51,439 bases of DNA from Paenibacillus plantiphilus (lineage in GTDB: Bacteria; Bacillota; Bacilli; Paenibacillales; Paenibacillaceae), in contig NZ_CAKMMF010000035.1 in assembly GCF_927798095.1 (NCBI RefSeq), positions 1 to 51,439 on the forward strand, given 5' to 3'. Shown here piece by piece: positions 1 through 7,079 of this stretch (its first letter is position 1; each line of letters begins with the position of its first letter). A program made the position numbers and the translations under genes. Below the pieces are notes generated by a model that saw nothing but the letters and a program-made list of their open reading frames with translations, was not told the origin of the DNA and searched no databases.

Positions 1-5
1 AACAA

Positions 6-71
6 CAGCGATCGGAAGAACGATCCGCCCACGCAGCGCAGCGATCGAAAGAATGACCCACCCACGCAGCG
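6..71. repeat. 33-bp imperfect tandem repeat, two copies
   Basis: Two adjacent 33-base copies (6-38 and 39-71) both begin CAGCGATCG and end CCCACGCAGCG, with about five substitutions between them. They lie just downstream of hepT on the minus strand. I see no gene, terminator T-run or protein frame here, and the repeat may continue to the left of the window. Confidence 0.6.
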
Positions 72-92
72 CCCTCCCTTCATCCCCTCAGC

Positions 93-1067
93 TTAATAAT
101 TCCTCTTCGCCACAAACCGGGCAATATCGGACAAGTTCTTTTTCGCTGGAATGCCTGGGAGCTGATCAAGTGCAGCAATCGCCTTGGCAATAAAGCGGTT
201 GGCCAAGTCCTGCGAGCTGTTGATGCCTTTGCTCTTACGTATTATGTTCAACACCGCTTTCATATCCCCTGCTCCATCCGACTCCCGAATTTTAATTATT
301 TCGGCGAGTAGTGCATCTCGGATCTCAGGTTCTTGAAGGGCCATCAGAACAGGCAATGTGATATTCCCTTGACGAATATCAGAGCCGGGAGGCTTGCCGA
401 TCTGCTTCTCCGTGCCCAGCAAATCGAGCAGATCATCCCCTATCTGATAAGCCATCCCCACATTGTATCCGAACCGGTACAATGCATTCGCTATGCCGCG
501 CTCTGCCCCGGCTGCAACAGCCCCAAGCTGGCAGCTGATCGCGATCAACAGCGCGGTCTTGCGGCGAATCCGCCGCAAATAGTTGCGCACCGACTGCTCC
601 GTATTGAAGAAATCACGTATCTGCTCGATTTCCCCGACACACATTTGGACCATCGCTTTGGACAAGATTTGATGAATATGCGGATTATTCAGCTCAGCAA
701 CGACAGTTAGCGCTTTGCCAAAAATATAATCGCCGGTAAACATCGCAATCCGATTGTCCCACTTGGACTTCACAGTAAGCTGGCCGCGACGGGTCTGTGC
801 ATTATCAATAACATCATCATGGACCAGAGAGGACATATGAATGAGTTCCAACGGTACAGCAATACGCTCCAGAACATCGAGACGATAATCGCCGAATTTG
901 CCGGCAAGCAGCACAAAAACAGGACGTATCCGTTTTCCTCCTGCTTTCAGCAAATGAGTCGACGTTTCGCTGAGGAGAGCATGATCTGAAGTGACACTAT
1001 GTGCCAGCTCACGCTCGATGGCATCCAGATCACCTTTCATTTTCGCATATAAATCGAGTAGTTTCAT
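93..1067 (-). CDS. hepT: Heptaprenyl diphosphate synthase component 2
   Basis: Catalytic subunit of the two-component trans-prenyltransferase that extends farnesyl diphosphate with isopentenyl diphosphate to the C35 heptaprenyl tail of menaquinone-7. Both aspartate-rich motifs are present: DDVID near residue 88 after HMSSLVH, and DDLLD near residue 213, with the arginines that follow. At 324 residues it has the usual family length. Its ATG overlaps the mqnA stop by four bases (ATGA), so translation is probably coupled. It is the last gene of the hepS-menG-mqnP-ubiX-mqnA-hepT operon. The non-catalytic partner HepS is the first gene, at 4143-5012. Function is secure from motifs and context together. 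Confidence 0.95.
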   Translation of the reverse strand: MKLLDLYAKMKGDLDAIERELAHSVTSDHALLSETSTHLLKAGGKRIRPVFVLLAGKFGDYRLDVLERIAVPLELIHMSSLVHDDVIDNAQTRRGQLTVKSKWDNRIAMFTGDYIFGKALTVVAELNNPHIHQILSKAMVQMCVGEIEQIRDFFNTEQSVRNYLRRIRRKTALLIAISCQLGAVAAGAERGIANALYRFGYNVGMAYQIGDDLLDLLGTEKQIGKPPGSDIRQGNITLPVLMALQEPEIRDALLAEIIKIRESDGAGDMKAVLNIIRKSKGINSSQDLANRFIAKAIAALDQLPGIPAKKNLSDIARFVAKRNY

Positions 1068-1924
1068 TCGTTCACCCGTATGGCAGTATCGTCTATAAAA
1101 AATTGCATGCGAACCTCGTGGGGAAGCAGTCGCAGCTGCTGCGCATAATTAAAATATAGCTGCAAGCCAGCTTGCTCTTCCGCGCCAAAATCATAGGAAA
1201 GCTCTTGAAAGTATCGGCTCCAATATGCGCGCTCGCCTCCAAGCTGTCTGCAAGCCTGATCAATAAGCGGCTGCGGATTCAGCAAGCTCCTTCGTTTGCT
1301 CTCGGACAGTGCATGCAGCACCGCCGCGACTTCCTCCGGCCGTTCTGCCGCCGTCGCCTTGCGCACAGCGAGCAGCGCGAATGTCATGCCACAGCCCGTC
1401 CACTTGCGCCACAGCTCGCCAAGATCCAGTACCGTCAGTCCCTGTTCTTGCCAGGAGGCTTGAATAGCCGGATCGCCGATCAGCAGCGCAGCATCCGCAT
1501 GCTGAAGCATGGAATCAAGGTCCGGCTCCATCGTCACATAGGATGGAGACGCCCCATAGTAAAGCGACATAATAATTTGCAATAAATGAACCGAGGTTGC
1601 CGATGTGGCTGTGAGCGCAATCCTGCCCTTCAGCACGCGTTCTATCGGCTCTCTCATAAACAATAGGATGGAATTTACTCGGCCCTTGGCGCTGACGGAC
1701 AAGTCAGGCAGCAGCAAATAATCATCGGCATGCTGCGCGTATGCGAAGGAGGACATCGCTGTAATATCGACTTCTCCACGCTGTATGGCCCCGTTAAGCG
1801 CTGAAGGCACTCTTTTGTCAATTATATATCGGCTGTCAGGCAGCATCTGCTTCGCATAATGAAAAATCGGCCAAACGTTAGCGTAATCAATTCGTCCGAT
1901 GGTGATCGGGCGGTGTAGCCCCAT
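1064..1924 (-). CDS. mqnA: Chorismate dehydratase MqnA (futalosine pathway)
   Basis: MqnA removes water from chorismate to give 3-[(1-carboxyvinyl)oxy]benzoate, the first step of the futalosine route to menaquinone. The protein has the MqnA/MqnD periplasmic-binding-like fold, with the family N-terminus RIDYANVWPIF and the SSFAYAQ segment near residue 60. I chose the ATG at 1924, giving 286 residues, because a GGGGAG stretch lies nine bases upstream. An in-frame ATG at 1957 has no visible ribosome binding site. The 5' end lies inside the 3' end of ubiX and the 3' end overlaps hepT. MqnA versus MqnD is decided by similarity in memory only, so this is the less certain part. Confidence 0.85.
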   Translation of the reverse strand: MGLHRPITIGRIDYANVWPIFHYAKQMLPDSRYIIDKRVPSALNGAIQRGEVDITAMSSFAYAQHADDYLLLPDLSVSAKGRVNSILLFMREPIERVLKGRIALTATSATSVHLLQIIMSLYYGASPSYVTMEPDLDSMLQHADAALLIGDPAIQASWQEQGLTVLDLGELWRKWTGCGMTFALLAVRKATAAERPEEVAAVLHALSESKRRSLLNPQPLIDQACRQLGGERAYWSRYFQELSYDFGAEEQAGLQLYFNYAQQLRLLPHEVRMQFFIDDTAIRVNE

Positions 1925-2549
1925 CCTGCTCATCTCCCCATCTTCTGTACAAATCATGATCCAGCGGCAATTGATCCAACACTTTCCCTACAAGAAAATT
2001 AACAATATCATCTAACGACTGCGGTCCATAGTAGAAGGCTGGCATCGCCGGAACCAGCTTCACCCCAAGCCTTGCAAGCGTCAGCATATTCTCCAGATGA
2101 ATGGCGTGAAGCGGCGTCTCGCGCGGCACCAGCACCAGCTTGCGCCCTTCTTTTAGCATAACATCCGCAGCACGGGTCATCAAATCATCGGATATCCCCC
2201 TCGATACCGAAGCAAGCGTTCCCATGGAGCAGGGCATAATAATCATCCCTTCCACACGGAACGAGCCGCTGGCAATCGATGCCCCTATATCCGCATTGGG
2301 ATGAAAAACAAGTCTTCCCGAAGTCAAAGCATCCCTGAACTCCGCTTCAAGCGCATCCTGCCTTCGGGAGGCTGTCCAGCCAAGCTCTTCTTTCAGCACG
2401 CGCCAGCCCGCTTCTGTTATGATCAGATGCACATCGATATCCATGCCTAGCAGGACATGAATAAGCCTTGTCCCATATATGGAGCCGCTCGCTCCAGTAA
2501 TTCCTACAATCCAACGCTTGCGTGCCGGAACGCCCACCGCCGCTACCAT
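1887..2549 (-). CDS. ubiX: UbiX-type flavin prenyltransferase
   Basis: Small flavoprotein that attaches a dimethylallyl group to FMN to make the prenylated FMN cofactor of UbiD-type decarboxylases. The N-terminal motif GITGASGSIYG (residues about 17-27) and the PCSMGTLASVSRG segment near residue 114 are typical. At 220 residues it is slightly longer than the usual 190-200. It overlaps the mqnP stop upstream and the mqnA start downstream. Between mqnP and mqnA it fits the UbiX-like partner of the decarboxylation step of the futalosine pathway. No ubiD homologue lies in the window, so that decarboxylase must be encoded elsewhere. Confidence 0.9.
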   Translation of the reverse strand: MVAAVGVPARKRWIVGITGASGSIYGTRLIHVLLGMDIDVHLIITEAGWRVLKEELGWTASRRQDALEAEFRDALTSGRLVFHPNADIGASIASGSFRVEGMIIMPCSMGTLASVSRGISDDLMTRAADVMLKEGRKLVLVPRETPLHAIHLENMLTLARLGVKLVPAMPAFYYGPQSLDDIVNFLVGKVLDQLPLDHDLYRRWGDEQDGATPPDHHRTN

Positions 2550-3418
2550 TGGCGAAGCACCAGCAGATCCAGCAGCGTGCTTGCAAAGATCACCATGCTA
2601 AGAACGCCGTTCATCGTAAAGAAAGCCGTCTGTATGCGCGTCATATCCGCCTTCTTAACCAGCCAATGCTCGTAAAATAGAATGATAGCCGCTGCAGCCG
2701 TGCCAATTAAGTAACCCCAGCTCAGATCAGTCATCCAGAACAGCGTCAGAAACCCGACTGCCGTAATGATATGGAAGCAGCGCGCGATCCATAGCGCACC
2801 CGTAAGGCCAAATCGGGCCGGTATCGAATGTACGCCTTCCTTGCGGTCGAATTCGAAATCCTGGCAGGCATAAATGATATCAAAGCCTGCAATCCATAGT
2901 GCAACAGCTCCATACAGCAGCCATGCGGTGAGATCAAAAGAGCCTGTAACGGCAACCCAGCCGCCAAGCGGAGCAAGGCCAATCGTCAGACCTAGAAATA
3001 CATGGCACAGCCAAGTGAATCGCTTCGTATACGAGTACAGCACGAGCAGAACGACAGCAATCGGCATCAGCTTCATACAGATCGGGTCCAGCCTTGATGA
3101 GGCCAGGAACAGCAGCACGAAGGATACAGCAATGAACAGCAGCACTTCTCCTACGCGGAGCAGTCCAGCCGGAATTGCCCGTTTCTCGGTGCGCGGGTTC
3201 TTCCTGTCGATCGCGCTGTCTATCACTCGGTTAAGACCCATCGCCGCGCTTCTGGCGCCGATCATGGCGAGAATGATCCAACCAATCTCGCTCCAATCAG
3301 GCAGTCGCTTCTCCATCACAACAGCGCCCAGCAGCGCACCCATAAAAGCAAATGGAAGTGCAAATATCGTATGCTCAAACTTGATCATTTCGAGAATTAT
3401 GCCAATTTTGCGAATCAT
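2543..3418 (-). CDS. mqnP: UbiA-family prenyltransferase, MqnP-like
   Basis: Integral membrane prenyltransferase that would attach the heptaprenyl chain to the naphthoate ring precursor of menaquinone. Both UbiA aspartate motifs are visible: NRVIDSAID (N-x3-D-x3-D) near residue 63, and DFEFD near residue 187. Hydrophobic segments fill the rest of the 291 residues. UbiA members that use 4-hydroxybenzoate look alike. The futalosine assignment rests on the neighbours mqnA and ubiX and on the absence of menA here. The ATG overlaps the menG stop as ATGA, so the two are translationally coupled. Confidence 0.85.
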   Translation of the reverse strand: MIRKIGIILEMIKFEHTIFALPFAFMGALLGAVVMEKRLPDWSEIGWIILAMIGARSAAMGLNRVIDSAIDRKNPRTEKRAIPAGLLRVGEVLLFIAVSFVLLFLASSRLDPICMKLMPIAVVLLVLYSYTKRFTWLCHVFLGLTIGLAPLGGWVAVTGSFDLTAWLLYGAVALWIAGFDIIYACQDFEFDRKEGVHSIPARFGLTGALWIARCFHIITAVGFLTLFWMTDLSWGYLIGTAAAAIILFYEHWLVKKADMTRIQTAFFTMNGVLSMVIFASTLLDLLVLRQW

Positions 3419-4137
3419 GCTCCGTCCGTTCCCTTCGTTCCTATATGCAAGGCGGCGATGCCGCCTGTCAGCGGATAAGCGCGAACATTGCGCAGTCCGA
3501 TCTCACGGTAAATTTCCGCCAGCTGGTTCAAGTCCGGAAATGTTTTCAGCGATTCGGGAAGCCACTTGTATTGCTCATGACGCTTGGCGAACAACTTGCC
3601 CAGCAGCGGCAAAATACGCTGAAAGTAAAAGTAATAGATCGCCTTGAACGGCTGCCACATCGGCTTGGACAGCTCCAGGCAAACGATAAGACCGCCCGGC
3701 TTGACCACTCTCTCCATCTCCTGCAGCACCTGCCGCAGGTCCGGCACATTGCGAAGCGCAAAGCCAATCGTCGCATAATCGAAGGAATTGTCCTCATAAG
3801 GCAGCGCCATTGCATTGCCCTGGACTAGCGTTACTTGCTCATCCAGCCCTTCCTTCTCAATTTTGAGCTTGCCGTAGTTGAGCATATTCTGACTGAAATC
3901 CAGCCCGACCATCTTGCCTTTGCCGCTGGCACGCGCAAGCGCAATTGTCCAATCGCATGTGCCGCAGCAAATATCGATGGCTGTTGAGCCAGGTTTGACC
4001 TCCATCTTGTTCATCGCAAATTTACGCCAAGCCTTATGTCTGCGCATGCTGAGTAAGCTGTTCATCATGTCGTATTTGGGAGCAATGCTCTCGAATACTT
4101 CGTGAACGAACTGCTCTTTGGATTTAGCTTGCTGCAT
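3415..4137 (-). CDS. menG: Demethylmenaquinone methyltransferase
   Basis: SAM-dependent class I methyltransferase that puts the ring methyl group on demethylmenaquinone (UbiE/MenG family). The SAM-binding motif AIDICCGTCDWTIALA lies near residue 53, and the family signatures GFALRNVPD and VVKPGGLIVCLELSKP follow. I chose the ATG at 4137, five bases after the hepS stop, because GAAGGTGA sits just upstream. A GTG at 4146 overlaps that binding site. Length about 240 residues, normal for the family. Second gene of the hep/mqn operon, as in B. subtilis (menH/menG between hepS and hepT). Confidence 0.95.
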   Translation of the reverse strand: MQQAKSKEQFVHEVFESIAPKYDMMNSLLSMRRHKAWRKFAMNKMEVKPGSTAIDICCGTCDWTIALARASGKGKMVGLDFSQNMLNYGKLKIEKEGLDEQVTLVQGNAMALPYEDNSFDYATIGFALRNVPDLRQVLQEMERVVKPGGLIVCLELSKPMWQPFKAIYYFYFQRILPLLGKLFAKRHEQYKWLPESLKTFPDLNQLAEIYREIGLRNVRAYPLTGGIAALHIGTKGTDGA

Positions 4138-4142
4138 GGATG

Positions 4143-5012
4143 TCACCTTCTCTCATTAAGTACCGAAGCCTTGGGAATTATCGGATTTATAAATGCGTCT
4201 CCGATTTGCCGAAGCTCATCAGCGAGCTTCCTGGATTCAAGCTTTGCAGCAATCGACTGAATATGCCCGGCAGTGTTATGCAGCATCTCAGCAAGTCGAC
4301 TGCGAATATCGTATTTGACCAGCAGCCCCTCAATAAACGCCGGCTCATCACTTTGCCGGGCAAGCTTGCGCCGTTCTTCATCTGTACCAGCCTGAAAAAC
4401 ATGCCAAAACCCCCAGCTGCCATGAAATCGCTCCGGTTCATCGCAGCGGTTCAGCTCGTCCATAATAACCTCGCATCTTCCAACAATTTCCAGAAGATCT
4501 GACCATAAGCGCACCACTCCATCGTCCAGTATGCCTGAGAAGGCATGGAACAATTCCGTCCTGAGCTGGGTGCATTGATGCACATAGTCTTCTGCTGACA
4601 GGTTGAGCTGCCCCATGCGGATATACAAATTCATCTTGAGCCTGTTCACTTCGCAAACGCCTTGGCTGAGACGACGGATCATATCCACTTGTCCGGCCTG
4701 CGACAGCAGCTGATAGAAGCGGCTGCTGAAATAATCGCCCGCCAGTACCTTGAGCTGCCGCGAACGCATCTCGCGTTCCGACACATGACCGGATTCCAGA
4801 TCAACCAGGTCATGGGTATCCATTCCCAGCTGCACAAGCGAGGCGACAAGAGAGAATAGCTCTATCGTAGATTGCGGCATGCGCTGATGGGCCAGAAAAG
4901 CGAAAAGCAGCCGAATCCTCGAATCAGGAAAGGCCGGCAGCTCTGTGTACGTTTGTATCATATCGTATTCCACGTACTTCTTAGCAATTTCAGGAATTCT
5001 ATAAGATTTCAT
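4143..5012 (-). CDS. hepS: Heptaprenyl diphosphate synthase component 1
   Basis: Regulatory, non-catalytic subunit of the hetero-dimeric heptaprenyl diphosphate synthase. It lacks DDxxD motifs, as expected, and is largely helical (289 residues). The segment SLVASLVQLGMDTHDLVD near residue 50 resembles the collapsed active-site helix of the catalytic partner. The ATG has a GGAGG nine bases upstream. It is the first gene of a six-gene minus-strand operon, with a good -10 element (TATAAT on the minus strand) at 5067-5072. Identity rests on weak sequence recognition plus position directly before menG, as in B. subtilis. Confidence 0.85.
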   Translation of the reverse strand: MKSYRIPEIAKKYVEYDMIQTYTELPAFPDSRIRLLFAFLAHQRMPQSTIELFSLVASLVQLGMDTHDLVDLESGHVSEREMRSRQLKVLAGDYFSSRFYQLLSQAGQVDMIRRLSQGVCEVNRLKMNLYIRMGQLNLSAEDYVHQCTQLRTELFHAFSGILDDGVVRLWSDLLEIVGRCEVIMDELNRCDEPERFHGSWGFWHVFQAGTDEERRKLARQSDEPAFIEGLLVKYDIRSRLAEMLHNTAGHIQSIAAKLESRKLADELRQIGDAFINPIIPKASVLNERR

Positions 5013-5066
5013 TGGTCAAGCCTCCGGACGGATCAGCGAAAGTCTTGCTGTTCTACAATCTAAATT

Positions 5067-5072
5067 ATTATA
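5067..5072 (-). promoter_or_regulatory. -10 element of the hepS operon promoter
   Basis: Reading the minus strand, TATAAT occurs 55 bases before the hepS ATG. The -35 region 16-17 bases further up is poor (CGAAAC-like). This may be a weak sigma-A promoter or one helped by an activator. Confidence 0.45.
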
Positions 5073-5101
5073 GCACTATGTTATTCGTTTCGCTACACAG
5101 C

Positions 5102-5671
5102 TCATTGCAATCTACTGCTGCCGATATCTGAGAATAATAGCCGCAATCGCCCTTTCCAGACAGAATCTGTGAAGGGGCTGCTTGTATTCAGATTGTCCAG
5201 CTCTGTCATCAGCCAGGCGTCGGTATATCTCACATCTGCTGCTGCCAGCATTCGCATTTTCGATGGCCGATTCTCTCTATCAGGCCCGTGTATCGAATCA
5301 TCCTGCAGAGGCTCCATATAACGAATCAGCACGCGCTTCACGTTGCTGGCCTGAATGAATGCCATGCGCAGCAGACGCTGCATGTCATTGGCCCAAACTT
5401 CAGGACCATCGTCCTCCGACTCGACAGACAGGTCTACCGAGAGCACAGCCCCCTTCCAATCCACCCTGGCAGGTTTCAACTGAAGCTGCAGACTAATAAT
5501 ACTGTCTACCAGATTGCCCGAGCTGAGCCCCTTCAGCGGCGCTGCACGAAAGACGGCCTGATCGCTATTGTCCGCTGACTCACGGCCATGGATGCCAGGC
5601 AGTATCGATATGGCAAGTGTAATGATTAACGTCACTGTTGAAGCAAGGGAAATTCTGCGCCAAATGGACAA
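5102..5671 (-). CDS. Exported or membrane-anchored hypothetical protein
   Basis: I do not recognise this 189-residue protein. It begins with a basic stretch (WRR) and one hydrophobic segment of about 20 residues (SLASTVTLIITLAISILPG), so it is either secreted or anchored with the rest outside. The remainder is mixed helix and strand with no cysteines and no motif I know. I placed the start at TTG 5671, because GGAGGGGAT lies five bases upstream. An in-frame TTG at 5689 lies before that site. It sits between mtrB and hepS with its own ribosome binding site, and the mtrB terminator separates it from mtrB. Confidence 0.6.
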   Translation of the reverse strand: MSIWRRISLASTVTLIITLAISILPGIHGRESADNSDQAVFRAAPLKGLSSGNLVDSIISLQLQLKPARVDWKGAVLSVDLSVESEDDGPEVWANDMQRLLRMAFIQASNVKRVLIRYMEPLQDDSIHGPDRENRPSKMRMLAAADVRYTDAWLMTELDNLNTSSPFTDSVWKGRLRLLFSDIGSSRLQ

Positions 5672-5722
5672 CGTGTATCCCCTCCGCAAGAAGAATGTCC
5701 TACTTCTAAACAGTGTATATAT

Positions 5723-5747
5723 AAAAAAAGCAGGCTATGCCTGCTTT
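5723..5747 (-). terminator. Rho-independent terminator of mtrB
   Basis: On the minus strand a 9-bp perfect stem (AAAGCAGGC / GCCTGCTTT, 3-base loop) is followed by seven T. It lies eight bases past the mtrB stop codon. Confidence 0.9.
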
Positions 5748-5754
5748 CGGTCCA

Positions 5755-5976
5755 TTAATCTTCCGTATCGATGACACCGTGCTTCGTCATTACAGTAGCT
5801 TTGCCCCGAATCTTGATTGCTGAAGTATGATCGGTGAATTGAGCAATGAGCACCTCGCCCTTGTCGAGCTTCTCTGTGTGGTGAAACTTGGTATCTTGTC
5901 CGCGAGTCAGACCGATTACTTGCACACCCTGCGATTTGGCTTTGACTACGATGTATTCATTCTGAGCGTCCTTCAT
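5755..5976 (-). CDS. mtrB: trp RNA-binding attenuation protein (TRAP)
   Basis: TRAP forms an 11-subunit ring that binds tryptophan and then wraps GAG/UAG-repeat leader RNA, controlling trp operon attenuation and translation. The sequence is nearly collinear with the Bacillus protein: [26 protein letters not shown] and HTSAIKIRG carry the tryptophan pocket and the Lys-Lys-Arg RNA-contact residues. Length 73 residues. The start is the ATG at 5976; the ATG at 5985 overlaps the AAGGAGG binding site. Unlike B. subtilis, no folE (mtrA) lies upstream. A tRNA-Pro and its terminator end only about 20 bases before the ribosome binding site. Confidence 0.95.
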   Translation of the reverse strand: MKDAQNEYIVVKAKSQGVQVIGLTRGQDTKFHHTEKLDKGEVLIAQFTDHTSAIKIRGKATVMTKHGVIDTED

Positions 5977-6008
5977 GATAATCATCCTCCTTCGCTATCT
6001 TTGTAATG

Positions 6009-6049
6009 AAAAAACTGCCTCCCGAACGGATCGCTCAGGACGGCAGTTT
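6009..6049 (-). terminator. Terminator after tRNA-Pro, possible mtrB attenuator
   Basis: On the minus strand AAACTGCC pairs with GGCAGTTT, followed by a run of T. An inner pairing is also possible (TCCTGAGCGATCC / GGGA). It ends about 20 bases before the mtrB Shine-Dalgarno, leaving no room for a separate promoter between them. Confidence 0.8.
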
Positions 6050-6064
6050 GCGCTGGCTATATAT

Positions 6065-6141
6065 TGGTCGGGTGTACCGGATTTGAACTGGCGACCTCTA
6101 CCACCCCAAGGTAGCGCTCTACCAAGCTGAGCTAACACCCG
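6065..6141 (-). tRNA. tRNA-Pro, anticodon GGG, CCA encoded
   Basis: The minus strand folds as a full cloverleaf: a 7-bp acceptor stem (CGGGTGT / ACACCCG), a D stem GCTC/GAGC, and an anticodon stem CTACC/GGTAG with loop TTGGGGT, so anticodon GGG reading CCC and CCU. The T loop is TTCAAAT, the discriminator A, and CCA is encoded at 6067-6065. The T stem GCCAG/CCGGT has one A-C mismatch and one G-T pair, which is unusual. A consensus-like sigma-A promoter lies just upstream at 6170-6198 and a terminator follows. Confidence 0.95.
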
Positions 6142-6169
6142 ATATGGTTCGGTTCGAACCGCAAAAACC

Positions 6170-6198
6170 AGTCTACTGGATTTTATTAGCGATGTCAA
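6170..6198 (-). promoter_or_regulatory. Sigma-A promoter of tRNA-Pro
   Basis: On the minus strand TTGACA (6198-6193), a 17-base spacer and TAGACT (6175-6170) lie about 30 bases before the tRNA 5' end. The precursor leader contains the small palindrome CGGTTCGAACCG. This promoter probably also supplies mtrB by read-through. Confidence 0.8.
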
Positions 6199-6212
6199 TA
6201 ACAGATTGTGAT

Positions 6213-6246
6213 GAAAAACGCCCGAATGCGAGAAGCATCCGGACGT
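6213..6246 (-). terminator. Rho-independent terminator of hup
   Basis: Minus-strand stem AACGTCCGGATGC / GCATTCGGGCGTT with loop TTCTC, followed by TTTTTC. It lies about 23 bases after the hup stop codon. Confidence 0.85.
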
Positions 6247-6268
6247 TATCAGCGGCATATGCCGTGAC

Positions 6269-6544
6269 TTATTTGGAGCAAAGGTCTTTCAGCGATTTAC
6301 CCGCTTTAAACGTAGGGATCTTGCTCGCTGGAATATCGATCTCTTGACCCGTTTGCGGATTGCGTCCTTTACGAGCTTCGCGGCTCTTCACCTCGAAATT
6401 CCCGAATCCGACCAGTTGTACTTTATCACCGCTTTGCAGCGCATCGGATACGGCATCAAAAACGGCATCAACCGCTTTCGAAGCGTCTTTCTTGGAAAGG
6501 TCAGTCAATTCGGCCACTTTCGCAATCAGTTCCGTTTTGTTCAT
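6269..6544 (-). CDS. hup: HU-family nucleoid protein
   Basis: Small basic dimeric DNA-bending protein that compacts the chromosome. It has the full HU pattern: an N-terminal helix pair ([20 protein letters not shown]), the [20 protein letters not shown] beta-arm region around residues 46-65, and [13 protein letters not shown] at the end. At 91 residues it has the normal length. The start at ATG 6544 is fixed by AGGGGAGGTGA seven bases upstream. In B. subtilis this gene (hbs) lies next to spoIVA. Here about 17 kb of other genes separate the two. Confidence 0.97.
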   Translation of the reverse strand: MNKTELIAKVAELTDLSKKDASKAVDAVFDAVSDALQSGDKVQLVGFGNFEVKSREARKGRNPQTGQEIDIPASKIPTFKAGKSLKDLCSK

Positions 6545-6734
6545 TTCTTTCACCTCCCCTGACAGCATCTCATGAGCACATCATTATCATTCTGTTTTAC
6601 CGAAACCTGAGAATTTATACCTGCAGGCTCTGTGCAAACGATATTGCCACCTCATCATGACAACAAGTGTTTGCCGCTCTATGGGCAGAATTTGGATAAC
6701 TGTGCAACTCCTTCATGCTGAACATGACAGATTT

Positions 6735-6763
6735 ATAGTAATACAGTGAATATAGAATTACAA
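6735..6763 (-). promoter_or_regulatory. Candidate hup promoter with long leader
   Basis: Minus-strand TTGTAA, 17 bases, TACTAT, about 190 bases before the hup start. The stretch 6545-7013 has no convincing gene. Open frames there use GTG or TTG without a ribosome binding site. This promoter-like element and the hairpin at 7014-7055 are all I see. Confidence 0.35.
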
Positions 6764-7013
6764 GAGGCTTCGGAAGTTTTCCGTGCCCCGCCTTGGTTTT
6801 TATTGTTTTTTACGGTTCAAATGGATAAAAGTGACCGCCAGAGCAAGCACCCGCACGCTTCAGTTGACGATATCATGACCGATTCCATAAGAAGCGATGC
6901 TCCGGCATCTACCTGCCCTGTACCCTGTACCGACTCTCGCTGCGAACAGAATGCAGGGAAGAGGTGGACGAGCACGAGCACAATGACCGTAAGAATGACA
7001 GACAACGGGCAAT

Positions 7014-7055
7014 AAGGAGCCCTGACAACACAAATAGCAGTGTTGGAGGCTCCTT
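7014..7055. terminator. Long hairpin downstream of ribokinase, probable terminator
   Basis: AAGGAGCC pairs with GGCTCCTT and an inner CAACAC pairs with GTGTTG, giving a stable two-part hairpin. Neither side has a full T-run. It lies 25 bases after the ribokinase stop and probably ends the nucleoside operon. Confidence 0.6.
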
Positions 7056-7079
7056 GTTCTGTCGTTCATATTACGCACA

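Noticed and set aside
6817..7005. Minus-strand 62-codon frame starting with a hydrophobic stretch
   Set aside because: Begins at TTG with no binding site. The hydrophobic run alone is not enough for a call.
6746..7015. Plus-strand 89-codon frame in the gap between hup and ribokinase
   Set aside because: GTG start without a ribosome binding site, no recognisable domain, and it ends in the hairpin region.
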